DNA from: Streptomyces xanthophaeus | Lineage (GTDB): Bacteria > Actinomycetota > Actinomycetes > Streptomycetales > Streptomycetaceae | Assembly: GCF_030440515.1 (NCBI RefSeq) | Contig: NZ_CP076543.1 | Span: 7,913,001 to 7,977,000 of the forward strand | Length of the DNA stretch: 64,000 nucleotides | Direction: 5' to 3' | Shown: one piece after another, positions 17,133 through 25,405 of the stretch | Numbering within the stretch: position 1 is the first letter of the stretch | Layout: each line of letters starts with the position of its first letter | Translations under genes and position numbers: made by a program | Notes under the pieces: model-generated | The model's input: only the letters and a program-made list of their open reading frames with translations | Databases searched by the model: none | What the model was told of the DNA's origin: nothing

Positions 17133-18467
17133 ATGTCACAGGATCTGTCCGATGATGCGCCACTGATCCACGACCTCATCGGCATCGGCTTCGGCCCCTC
17201 GAACGTGGCCATGGCGATCGCGCTCAGCGAGCACAACGCCGGCGTCGGACCGCAGGAGGCGGTCACCGCCCACTTCTTCGAGCAGCAGCCCCGCTTCGGC
17301 TGGCACCGCGGCATGCTCATCGACGACGCCACCATGCAGGTGTCCTTCCTCAAGGACCTGGTGACACTGCGCAATCCGGCGAGCGAGTACAGCTTCCTCT
17401 GCTACCTCCAGAGCCGGGGCCGCCTGATCGACTTCGTCAACCACAAGAACCTGTTCCCGCTGCGCGTGGAGTTCCACGACTACTTCGAGTGGGCCGCGGC
17501 CAAGGTCGACGACATGGTCTCCTACGGGTCCGAGGTCGTCGCCGTACGCCCCGTCCTGCGCGACGGGGCGATCGAGTACGTGGACGTGACCGCACGCTCC
17601 GGCTCCGAGCTCGTGGTCCACCGGGCGCGCAACCTGGTGGTCGGCACCGGCCTGCGACCGCAGATGCCGGAAGGAGTGGAACGCACCGAGCGCATCTGGC
17701 ACACCTCGGAACTCCTCACCAGGGTGGCCGCTCTGGGGGGCGCGGACCCCGCCCGGTTCATCGTCGTCGGCGCAGGCCAGAGCGCCGCCGAGAACGTGGC
17801 CTTCCTGCACCGCACCTTCCCCCGGGCCGAGGTGTGCGCCGTCTTCTCCCGCTACGGCTACAGCCCCGCCGACGACAGCGGCTTCGCCAACCGGATCTTC
17901 GACCCCTCGGCGGTCGACGAGTACTTCACCGCCCCCGAGGAGATCAAGCGCAAGCTGATCGAGTACCACGCCAACACCAACTACTCCGTGGTGGACATCG
18001 ACCTCATCGACGACCTCTACCGGCAGGAGTACCAGGAGAAGGTCCTCGGCACCGAGCGGCTGCGCTTCCTGAAGGTGTCACGGCTCGCGGACGTCACCGA
18101 GACCCCCGACCACGTGCGCGTCACCGTCGAGTCGCTGGTCACGGGGGAGAAGGAGGCCCTGGCGGCCGACGCACTGGTCTACGCGACCGGATACCGTTCC
18201 GCGGACGGCCTCGGGCTGCTCGGGGACGTCGAGAAGTACTGCCGGCGCGACGGCCTCGGCCGCGTCCGCGTGGCACGCGACTACCGTGTCGAGAGCGAGC
18301 CCGAACTGCGCTGTGGCATCTACCTCCAGGGAGGAACGGAGCACACGCACGGCATCACGTCCTCCCTGCTGTCGAACACCGCCGTCAGGGTCGGCGAGAT
18401 CCTCCAGTCCATCGTCGCCCACGGCCGCGTCCCGGTACCGGCCTCCCGCACGGCACCCACCCCCTGA
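17133..18467 (+). CDS. L-ornithine (lysine) N-hydroxylase, CchB-like
   Basis: A 444-residue FAD/NADPH monooxygenase of the SidA/PvdA/IucD family that N-hydroxylates the side-chain amine of ornithine or lysine for hydroxamate siderophores. The FAD site is LIGIGFGPSNVAMAIAL. The substrate-region motif MQVSFLKDLVTLRNP is near residue 70. The NADPH site is FIVVGAGQSAAENVAF. YGYSPADDSGFANRIFDP and the late ATGY motif are also present, so all hallmarks are intact. ATG 17133 follows GGGAG. It is divergent from the formyltransferase gene with iron boxes between them. The amidohydrolase gene begins 12 bp after its stop, so the two are co-transcribed. Together with the formyltransferase it would give N5-formyl-N5-hydroxyornithine. 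A second, clearly related hydroxylase lies at 54217-55614. Confidence 0.95.
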   Translation: MSQDLSDDAPLIHDLIGIGFGPSNVAMAIALSEHNAGVGPQEAVTAHFFEQQPRFGWHRGMLIDDATMQVSFLKDLVTLRNPASEYSFLCYLQSRGRLIDFVNHKNLFPLRVEFHDYFEWAAAKVDDMVSYGSEVVAVRPVLRDGAIEYVDVTARSGSELVVHRARNLVVGTGLRPQMPEGVERTERIWHTSELLTRVAALGGADPARFIVVGAGQSAAENVAFLHRTFPRAEVCAVFSRYGYSPADDSGFANRIFDPSAVDEYFTAPEEIKRKLIEYHANTNYSVVDIDLIDDLYRQEYQEKVLGTERLRFLKVSRLADVTETPDHVRVTVESLVTGEKEALAADALVYATGYRSADGLGLLGDVEKYCRRDGLGRVRVARDYRVESEPELRCGIYLQGGTEHTHGITSSLLSNTAVRVGEILQSIVAHGRVPVPASRTAPTP

Positions 18468-18479
18468 GGACCAGCACCC

Positions 18480-20063
18480 ATGCTCTGCACCAGGCTGACG
18501 AACGCCACCTTCCTCACCATGGACCCCGGCCACCCCGTCGCCCACGACCTGGGCATCTGGCACGGCCGGATCGTCGGCCTGGACGAGGCCGTCACCGCGC
18601 TGCCCGCCCGGGAGGTCGTCGACCTCCAGGGCGCCACCGTACTGCCCGGATTCATCGACTCCCACGTGCACCTGGCCTGGACCGGACTCAAGGCGACCAC
18701 CCCCAGCGTGGCGCCCTGCGAACGCGTCGAGGACGTGCTCGCCGTCGTCGCGGAGGCGGTCGCCCGGAAACCGCGCGGCGCGTGGGTGGACATCGTGGGC
18801 TACGACCAGCGGGCCCTCGGCCGGCACCTGACGGCCGCCGAACTGGACAAGGTCGGCGACGGCCGCAAGGTGTTCATGCTGCACGACTCGGGACACGGCT
18901 GCGTCGTGAACACCACCGTCCTCGACCTGCTCCCCGGGGAACTCGCCCACGGCGAGGGCTTCCTCGCCGAGAGCGCCATGACCACCGCACGCCGGCTGCG
19001 CCTGCCGTACTCGCAGGAGGAGATCGCCGACGCCGTCGAGTACGCCGGCCGCACCTGCCTCGCCGAAGGCGTCACCGCCTGCGCCGAGGCGGGCATCGGC
19101 GGCGGCCTGCTCGGCAACAGCCCGGTCGAGCTCGGCGCCTACCAGCTCCTGCGCGACCAGGGGCGGCTGCCGCTGCGCGTCCAGCTCATGGCGGCCGCCG
19201 ACACCCTGCGGCCCGTGGCCGCGCACGCCTCGGACGGGATCCCCCGCGCCCTGGACCTCGGCCTGCGCACCGGCTTCGGCGACGACTGGCTCTCCCTCGG
19301 CGCGCTCAAGGTCTACACCGACGGCGGCATGATGGCCCGTACGGCCGCACTCACCCGCCCCTACGAAGGGAGTGACCACGCGGGGGAGTTCCAGGACAGC
19401 CCCGAGCGGATCACCGACACCATCGTGGACGGTCACCTGGCCGGCTGGCAGCTCGCCGTGCACGCCATCGGCGACCGCGCCGCCGACCTGGCCCTGGACG
19501 CCCTGGAACGCGCCCAGCGGCTACGGCCCCGTCCCACCGCCCGGCACCGGATCGAACACGCCGGCCTGATCCGGCCCGACCAGCTGGCGCGCTTCGCCCG
19601 CCTCGGCGTGTGCGCGGTGGTCCAGCCGCACTTCCTGCGCTCCTTCGGCGACGACTACGCGGCCGTGATGGGCCCGGAGCGGGCCCCCTGGATGTACCGG
19701 GGCCGGGGCTTCCTGGACCACGGGGTCACCCTGGTGGGCAGCTCCGACCGCCCGGTCACCGATGGATCACCGCTGAAGGCCGTCCAGTTCATGGTGGAAC
19801 GGGCCTCCGCCTCCGGCGCCCTCATCGGTCCCGACGAGGGCATCACCGTGGACGAGGCCCTGCACGCCTACACCGTGGCGGGCGCCTACGCCTCCCACCA
19901 GGACGACAGCGCGGGCACCCTGGCCCCGGGCCGACGCGCCGACCTGGCCGTCCTCGGCGACGACCCGAGGCGGGTCGACCCCGGGCGGATCGGAGCCATC
20001 GAGGTCGTCGCCACGTACGTGGACGGCAGGCCCGCCCGAGGTGTCAGGCGGGCTGCGGCGTGA
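18480..20063 (+). CDS. Amidohydrolase family protein (YtcJ-like)
   Basis: A 527-residue metal-dependent hydrolase of the amidohydrolase superfamily. The first metal ligands are in FIDSHVHLAW (HxH). A TDGGMMA segment, the later histidines in VHAIGDRA and RIEHAG, and the last Asp in LVGSSDRPVTDGSP are also present. This is the pattern of YtcJ/AepA-type enzymes with an N-terminal and C-terminal small beta-sandwich (LAPGRRADLAVLGDDP). It starts 12 bp after the N-hydroxylase stop and is therefore in the iron-box transcript. Its substrate is unknown; an amide or formamide bond of a siderophore or precursor is an inference from position only. Its 3' end overlaps the convergent membrane-protein gene by 20 bp. 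Confidence 0.88.
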   Translation: MLCTRLTNATFLTMDPGHPVAHDLGIWHGRIVGLDEAVTALPAREVVDLQGATVLPGFIDSHVHLAWTGLKATTPSVAPCERVEDVLAVVAEAVARKPRGAWVDIVGYDQRALGRHLTAAELDKVGDGRKVFMLHDSGHGCVVNTTVLDLLPGELAHGEGFLAESAMTTARRLRLPYSQEEIADAVEYAGRTCLAEGVTACAEAGIGGGLLGNSPVELGAYQLLRDQGRLPLRVQLMAAADTLRPVAAHASDGIPRALDLGLRTGFGDDWLSLGALKVYTDGGMMARTAALTRPYEGSDHAGEFQDSPERITDTIVDGHLAGWQLAVHAIGDRAADLALDALERAQRLRPRPTARHRIEHAGLIRPDQLARFARLGVCAVVQPHFLRSFGDDYAAVMGPERAPWMYRGRGFLDHGVTLVGSSDRPVTDGSPLKAVQFMVERASASGALIGPDEGITVDEALHAYTVAGAYASHQDDSAGTLAPGRRADLAVLGDDPRRVDPGRIGAIEVVATYVDGRPARGVRRAAA

Positions 20064-21312
20064 GGCGCTTGAGGCCCTTGCGGTCGTAGTAGGCGGTCAT
20101 GGCGAAGCCGAACAGCAGGGCCAGCACCGTACCGACCGCGATCATGATCCAGGAGCGGGTGAGCCCCGCGTCGCCGCGGGCGTCGAAGTAGAGGATCGCG
20201 CGGACACCGTCGCTGAGCTGACGCATCGGTTCGAAGTGGGAGAGGAAGCGGTAGAAGCCGGGGACGGCCTGCAGCGGGACGGTCGCACCCGACGACGGAA
20301 GACCCAGCACGATGAACACGAACATCGACACGAGCTGCCCGATCCCGCCGAACGCGGCGTTGATGGCCTGCACGCCCAGGCCGACGGCGAGGGCCGCGCA
20401 GTAGGAGTAGATCCACAGGAGCGGCAGGTGGGACGCGTCCATCCCCAGGATGCCGATGCAGGCCAGCATCACCAGGGACACACTGACCAGCGTGATGCCC
20501 GCGGTCATCAGCATCTTGAGGAGCAGCGTCTGGGTACGGTCGATCGGCACCGTCGGGCGCCGGGTGTGCCACGGGCCGATCTCGTTGTCGGCGTAGCCGA
20601 GGGCGGTGTCGACGCCGTTGCTGATGACGTTGCCGCCCATGAACCCGGCCAGCACCAGCAGCAGGGTGTAGTAGAAGGCCGTCAGACCGAGGCCGCTGTG
20701 CGCGCCGATCGGGTGACCGACCCGCGTGACGACGTCGACCGGGTCGGCCAGCAGCAGCTTCGCGGTGGCGCTCGCCTGGCCTCCGGCGGCGGCCGTGAGC
20801 TGTTCGCCGACGGAGCGGGACGCGCCGTGGGCGGCTCGCGTCGTGATCTGACTCGCCAGCGAGGATCCGAGGCTGCCCTTGCCGGGGTTGGTGAGCACCG
20901 TGATGGCCGGCCGCTTCGTGGCGCCGGACGTGGGGAGCGCCGTGACGGACTCCGTGAAGCCGGCCGGGACCACCAGCGCCCCGTAGACCTCGCCGGAGTC
21001 GAGCTGGTCCTGGGCCTGGGCGAGGCTCAGTTCGCGCCAGTCCGCCTTGCTGCCCGCGGGGTCGGCGGCGATGGCCGCGGTGATCTGCGCACCCAGGTTC
21101 TGCCGCTGCCCCGGCTGCGGCTCGCCCGTGTCCTCGTTGACCAGGGCGATGGGCAGGTCGTGCAGTTCCGCGTTGGGGTTGACGATGCCGCCCATGTAGA
21201 GCAGCGACAGCAGCAGGGCGAGCAGTCCCGTCAGGATCGTGGGGACCAGCCACAGCTGGGGGCGGCGCACCAGGGCCGCGGCGGTGGCTTCGGGGGCGAC
21301 GGTCGGGGACAT
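20044..21312 (-). CDS. YhgE/Pip (DUF3533-type) membrane protein, putative exporter
   Basis: A 422-residue membrane protein. One N-terminal span (LVPTILTGLLALLLSLLYMG) is followed by a large extracytoplasmic domain of about 170 residues (DLPIALVNEDTGEPQPGQ ... GALVVPAGFTESV). Then come about five C-terminal spans with ABC-2-like character and a conserved loop ALGYADNEIGPWHTRR. This layout is that of YhgE/Pip/SNG1-type proteins, which resemble ABC-2 permeases without an ATPase and are linked to export or phage infection. ATG 21312 is used because it begins the conserved MSP... segment and has CGGAGA upstream. No ATP-binding gene is adjacent. It is convergent with the amidohydrolase gene. Confidence 0.85.
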   Translation of the reverse strand: MSPTVAPEATAAALVRRPQLWLVPTILTGLLALLLSLLYMGGIVNPNAELHDLPIALVNEDTGEPQPGQRQNLGAQITAAIAADPAGSKADWRELSLAQAQDQLDSGEVYGALVVPAGFTESVTALPTSGATKRPAITVLTNPGKGSLGSSLASQITTRAAHGASRSVGEQLTAAAGGQASATAKLLLADPVDVVTRVGHPIGAHSGLGLTAFYYTLLLVLAGFMGGNVISNGVDTALGYADNEIGPWHTRRPTVPIDRTQTLLLKMLMTAGITLVSVSLVMLACIGILGMDASHLPLLWIYSYCAALAVGLGVQAINAAFGGIGQLVSMFVFIVLGLPSSGATVPLQAVPGFYRFLSHFEPMRQLSDGVRAILYFDARGDAGLTRSWIMIAVGTVLALLFGFAMTAYYDRKGLKRLTPQPA

Positions 21313-21481
21313 CGGTCTCCGTAGCTTCCCGGCGGGCCGGGATCGAGGGGCGGTGGCAGCGGCGGGGGGCCGCACGGCACCCTCAGGATGGTCTCCGCAC
21401 CCGGGAAGGCCGCCGTACCCCTCGCGCTCCGGCCGCGAACCCGCGTACGGGACCACCGGAACGGCCCACCCCGGCGCCGGG

Positions 21482-22468
21482 CTACCAGGTCCAGCGGAAG
21501 CCGGCGGCCGCGTGTTCCAGTGCCGGGACGAACCGGTGGACCGAGCCGTCCGGGGCGAGGGCCACCGGGGTCTCGCTCAGGAGCGTGCCGTCGCGGTGGT
21601 GGTCCCAGGTCGCCCACCAGACGCGGGCCGGGCGCGGTGACGGCGGGAACTCGACGACCAGGTCGACGTTGTCGGCCCGGGCGTGCGCGACCCTCCGGTA
21701 CTCGGTCACCTGTTCCCGGAGCGGGGCGTAGAGGACCTCGTACTCCAGCGAGGCGATCTGGCCCGCCTCCAGCGGGGCCGGGAAGGTGAGTTCCACGACC
21801 GGCGTGCTGCCCGGGAACTCCCGGCGGGCGCCGACACGGGCGCCGCGCAGCACCGCGACGTCGACGGCGCCGGGTGGCAGCCGGCAGGGGAAGGAGCGGA
21901 CGCCGTCCTCGCACGCCATCACCGCACGGGTGGTGCGGTGGCGTTCCGGGGCACCGTGACGGCCGATGACGTGCCGTTCGAACACCGAGACGGTGCGGTG
22001 GCGCTGCCGGAGCGGAAGGTACTGCGGCAGCCGCAGGGTGTGCGTCACCGGACCGCCCGTATCCGCGGCCGGGACCGGGACCGGCTGCTCCGTGCCCGTC
22101 CCCGTGCCCGTGCCCGTCCCCGACCACAGTGCGCGCAGCGCCATCGCGTCGGCGCCGTCCATCGCGAAGGCCGCGACGAACCACTCCAGCGTCTCCCGGC
22201 TCAGGAACTCCCCGCCCAGCGCGCGGTGCACCCGGTCCTTCAGACGCCGCGCCAGATCCTGCTCCGTGTCCGGGCGTTCACCGCTGTCCCACAGGTGCAG
22301 GGCCAGCACCCGCGCCACCGCCGAGGAGCTCACCGGGCCCGCCGTGCGGCGCAGCTCCTGCTGCTCCCAGCGGATGCGGTACGCCGCCCGCCCGGTCAGC
22401 AGCCGGCGCAGCAGTTCCGCCGTGGCGGCGGCCGTCGCCCGGCCGTCCGCGCTCCGTGTTCCCGCCAT
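21482..22468 (-). CDS. Hypothetical protein with internal GT dipeptide repeat
   Basis: A 328-residue soluble protein. The N-terminal part (about 1-110) is helical (TAELLRRLLTGRAAYRIRW and GEFLSRETLEWFVAAFAM), resembling helical N-domains shared by many Streptomyces proteins of unknown role. A linker of five Gly-Thr pairs (around residues 117-126) is coded by a run of six-base repeats (about 22091-22124). The C-terminal beta-rich domain (about 140-328) contains VVELTFPAPLEAG and ARVWWATWDHHRDGTLLSE. I recognise no catalytic motif. ATG 22468 follows GGGAGGGGCGGG. It is divergent from the beta-helix membrane protein gene across an inverted repeat. Confidence 0.75.
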   Translation of the reverse strand: MAGTRSADGRATAAATAELLRRLLTGRAAYRIRWEQQELRRTAGPVSSSAVARVLALHLWDSGERPDTEQDLARRLKDRVHRALGGEFLSRETLEWFVAAFAMDGADAMALRALWSGTGTGTGTGTEQPVPVPAADTGGPVTHTLRLPQYLPLRQRHRTVSVFERHVIGRHGAPERHRTTRAVMACEDGVRSFPCRLPPGAVDVAVLRGARVGARREFPGSTPVVELTFPAPLEAGQIASLEYEVLYAPLREQVTEYRRVAHARADNVDLVVEFPPSPRPARVWWATWDHHRDGTLLSETPVALAPDGSVHRFVPALEHAAAGFRWTW

Positions 22469-22514
22469 GCGGTGGGCCCGCCCCTCCCGTGCGACACGAC
22501 TGCGACGGAGCGGT

Positions 22515-22546
22515 GGTGCACTCGTGGCGGACCACGTCCGTGCACC
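22515..22546. promoter_or_regulatory. Inverted repeat between divergent genes
   Basis: GGTGCAC (22515-22521) pairs with GTGCACC (22540-22546), and the inner GTGG/CCAC (22524-22527/22532-22535) also pair. It lies in the 106-bp gap between two divergent genes and could be an operator or a 5'-leader hairpin. Confidence 0.4.
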
Positions 22547-22574
22547 GTCCCCCCGTTCCGATCGGAGCCTACCC

Positions 22575-24269
22575 ATGAACACCCCGGCCGCCGAGCGGAC
22601 TTCGTCCGATCCGTATCCGGCCGAGACCGTGCTGGAGCGGGCCTTCGCCGAGGGGGCGCGGGCCGACCTGACGGGGGAGGCGAGCGCGGCCGCCCGCACC
22701 GTACGGGCCGCAGCGCTCGCCGCGCTCCTGCGCGGGATGCGCCGGCCGGGGACGGCCGCGGGGCGGGACGGGGCGCCCGCCCTGCGGCTGCGCGGCGCAC
22801 GCGTGCTCGGACGGCTCGACCTGACGGGGGGCGGAGTGGCCCCGGAGATCCTCCGGATCCGCTTCGAGGAGTGCGCGTTCGACGAGCCGCTCGTGTGCGC
22901 AGACGCCGTGCTGCCCGGCCTCGCCCTGACGCGGTGCCGCCTGCCCGCCGTGGACGCGGACCGGATACGGGTGCAGGGCCCGCTGGAACTGCGGGGATGC
23001 ACGATCCCGGGAGGCGTGCGGCTGGAGCGGGCACGCGCCGAGACCGACGTGGTGCTGACCGGCAGCACGCTGGGACCCGGCCCCGACGGAAGAGCGCTGT
23101 CCGCGGAGGGCATGGTCGTCGCCGGAGCCCTGGACCTCGCGGGGACGGCGGCGTCCGGGACGGTGTTCCTGGCGGGGGTACGGGTGGCGGGCCCGGTACG
23201 GCTGGACGACGCCGAGATCCGCGCGCCCGGCGGCGACGCGCTCGTCCTGGACCGGTCGGTGCTCGGGGACCGGCTGCTGGCCCGCCGGCTGGTGGTCGAG
23301 GGAGCGCTGCGGATGTTCAACGCGGACGTCGCGGGCAGCGTACGGCTGACCGGCGCCCGCCTCACCCACCCCGACGGCATCGCGCTCGGCGCGTCCGGGG
23401 CGACCGTACGCGGTGCGCTGTGGTGCACGGCACCCTTCACGGCCAGCGGCGAGGTCCGCCTCACCGGCGCCGAACTGCGCACCCGGCTCGACCTCTCGGG
23501 AGCCCGGATCGGCCACCCCGGCGGCCTGACCGCGCTCGGCCTGGACCGGCTGTCCGCGTCCGACGTGAGCCTGCAGGGCCTGACCGTCACCCGCGGCACC
23601 GTGTCGGCCGCCGGCCTCCACGTACGCGACACCCTCGACCTGCGCGTCGACCGGGCCGACCGGCTCGACCTGGACCAGGGCACGGTGGGCGTACTGCTCG
23701 ACGGTCCGGCCCACTGGCCCGCCCGGGCGGGCCTCGCCGGACTGTCCTACCGCGCCCTGCACCCCGTCCTGCCCGCCGCCGAACGGCTGCGCTGGCTCGC
23801 CCGCGACCCGTCCGCCGAGGCCGCCGCCCAGCCGTACGAGCAACTCGCCCAGCACTACACGGCCCTCGGGCGCCCGCTGGACGCCCGCAAGGTCCGCTAC
23901 GCCGCGCAGCGCCGCCACCGGGCCGCGCTGTCCGGACCGACCCGCTGGTGGGAGGGCGTGCTGCAGGTGACGGTCGGCTACGGCTTCCGGCCCTGGCGGG
24001 CCCTGGGCTGGCTGGCCGCACTGGTCGTGCTCGGCACCGTCGTCTTCGGGTCCGTACCCCCGGCCGCACTGGAACCGGAGAAAGCCCCGCGCTTCCAGCC
24101 GGCGGCCTACACACTGGACCTCCTCCTGCCCCTGGTGAACCTCGGCCAGGAGTCCGCCTTCCAACCGGTGGGCGCCACCCAGTGGTTCGGCTACGCGCTG
24201 GTCGGCATGGGGTGGGTGCTGGCATCGGCGGTGGGACTGGGGCTGGGCAGGTCCCTGTCGGGGAGCTGA
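22575..24269 (+). CDS. Membrane protein with N-terminal pentapeptide-like beta-helix
   Basis: A 564-residue protein starting MNTPAAERTSSDP. Residues about 65-390 consist of about 20-residue beta-solenoid-like units, each with a hydrophobic rung such as LRGARVLGRLDLTGG, VRVAGPVRLDDAEIRAP and TGARLTHPDGIALGASG. This is the pattern of large pentapeptide-like helices of unknown function in Streptomyces. It is followed by a cytoplasmic helical segment (LRWLARDPSAEAAAQPYEQL) and two C-terminal membrane spans (LGWLAALVVLGTVVFG and GYALVGMGWVLASAVGLGLG). It probably sits in the membrane with the beta-helix in the cytoplasm. The next gene starts 62 bp downstream on the same strand, so it may be the first gene of the operon that follows. 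Confidence 0.8.
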   Translation: MNTPAAERTSSDPYPAETVLERAFAEGARADLTGEASAAARTVRAAALAALLRGMRRPGTAAGRDGAPALRLRGARVLGRLDLTGGGVAPEILRIRFEECAFDEPLVCADAVLPGLALTRCRLPAVDADRIRVQGPLELRGCTIPGGVRLERARAETDVVLTGSTLGPGPDGRALSAEGMVVAGALDLAGTAASGTVFLAGVRVAGPVRLDDAEIRAPGGDALVLDRSVLGDRLLARRLVVEGALRMFNADVAGSVRLTGARLTHPDGIALGASGATVRGALWCTAPFTASGEVRLTGAELRTRLDLSGARIGHPGGLTALGLDRLSASDVSLQGLTVTRGTVSAAGLHVRDTLDLRVDRADRLDLDQGTVGVLLDGPAHWPARAGLAGLSYRALHPVLPAAERLRWLARDPSAEAAAQPYEQLAQHYTALGRPLDARKVRYAAQRRHRAALSGPTRWWEGVLQVTVGYGFRPWRALGWLAALVVLGTVVFGSVPPAALEPEKAPRFQPAAYTLDLLLPLVNLGQESAFQPVGATQWFGYALVGMGWVLASAVGLGLGRSLSGS

Positions 24270-24331
24270 GGCACGCCGGGGACGCAGGCAGGACGGAACG
24301 GGACGGAACAAGGCGGAACAGGGGAGGAACC

Positions 24332-25405
24332 TTGCCCGACGAGAACGGCACCAAGGAATACCGCGAGATCTACCGGCGCGCGCAGGACGGCACACCCGTA
24401 CGCGGCGACCTGGCCGACGGCCAGCCGCTGCCGGGGATGGCGGTGACCCGCGAGGTCCGGGAGGTCCTGCTGCGGGAACACGACAGGGAGGCGCCGGAGC
24501 CCCCCGTGGACGGACCGGGAAGGGCGGACCTGCGGATCGAACCCCTGGGGCCGGGCCCGGCCGACGCGTGTCCGCCGGAGGCCTTCCGCCCGGCCGAGGA
24601 GGAGGCGCCGGGCATCGCGGACGCGGTCGACCGGTGCCTGGACGGGACCGGCGCCGAAGGCGCCTTCGTCCGCCTCCTCATGGAGCGGTTACCGGAGCGC
24701 GGACACGCCTTCTGGCTGATCGGAGGCGCTGTCCGGGACCTGGTGGACGTGGGCCCCGAGGCCGAGCCCAACGACCTGGACTTCGCCGGGACGCTCCCGC
24801 CCCTCGAACTGCTCCAGGAGATCGAGGAGCAGTACGTGGACGCCGGACTCGGCGACCACCGGCCCCGGATGAGCCCACTCAGCCTGGTGGTCCACCTGTC
24901 CCGGCCCGGACAGCGCGGCCCCCGCATCCTGGAGTACAAGGCGCTCGCGGTGACCGACTTCCCCTTCTCCGCCTACGGCGGCAGCCTGACCGACGATGCC
25001 GCCTCCCGCGACCTCACCGTCAACAGCCTCTACTACGACCACGGCAGGCGCCTGCTGGTCGATCCCACCGGGGAGGGCATCGCCCACCTGCGGGCCCGGC
25101 CGCGCGTCCTGGCCAGCCGCAACACCGAGCGGGCCGCCGGACGTTCCGCCGCGGTGCTGCTCAGGTTCCTCAAGTTCGCCCTCCGCTACCCGGACGCGGA
25201 CCTCACCCGTCTGCGGGACTGGGCCGCCGCGCTCCCCGCCGACCTGTCCGACCGGCTCGGCGAGGACGACTGGCCGGCGCTGCGGCACTCCTGGCGCAGC
25301 TACGTCCCGGACGAGGGCAGGCAGCGGGCCCTGGAGACCGCCGGGCTCCTCGGCCCCGCCGTCGCGGCGCTGGTGGACCGGCTCGCCGGGGAGGTACGCG
25401 CATGA
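24332..25405 (+). CDS. Nucleotidyltransferase with CCA-adding/poly(A) polymerase head
   Basis: A 357-residue protein. The TTG start at 24332 is chosen because GGGGAGGAAC lies 1-10 bp upstream; no ATG or GTG is as well placed. Residues about 130-155 (FWLIGGAVRDLVDV ... PNDLDFAGT) hold the GGxVRD and DxD motifs of class II CCA-adding and poly(A) polymerase heads. They would bind two metals and an NTP. The following DFPFSAYGGSLTDDAASRDLTVN matches the RRDFTxN region. The C-terminal neck/body is short, so it is not the housekeeping CCA enzyme; the target RNA or other acceptor is unknown. The N-terminal 110 residues are unmatched and acidic. It has a TTA codon (24689-24691). The next gene overlaps by ATGA. 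Confidence 0.85.
   Translation: MPDENGTKEYREIYRRAQDGTPVRGDLADGQPLPGMAVTREVREVLLREHDREAPEPPVDGPGRADLRIEPLGPGPADACPPEAFRPAEEEAPGIADAVDRCLDGTGAEGAFVRLLMERLPERGHAFWLIGGAVRDLVDVGPEAEPNDLDFAGTLPPLELLQEIEEQYVDAGLGDHRPRMSPLSLVVHLSRPGQRGPRILEYKALAVTDFPFSAYGGSLTDDAASRDLTVNSLYYDHGRRLLVDPTGEGIAHLRARPRVLASRNTERAAGRSAAVLLRFLKFALRYPDADLTRLRDWAAALPADLSDRLGEDDWPALRHSWRSYVPDEGRQRALETAGLLGPAVAALVDRLAGEVRA

Noticed and set aside
22091..22124. Six-base repeat as a phase-variation switch
   Set aside because: The unit is a multiple of three and inside the frame, so slippage only changes linker length.
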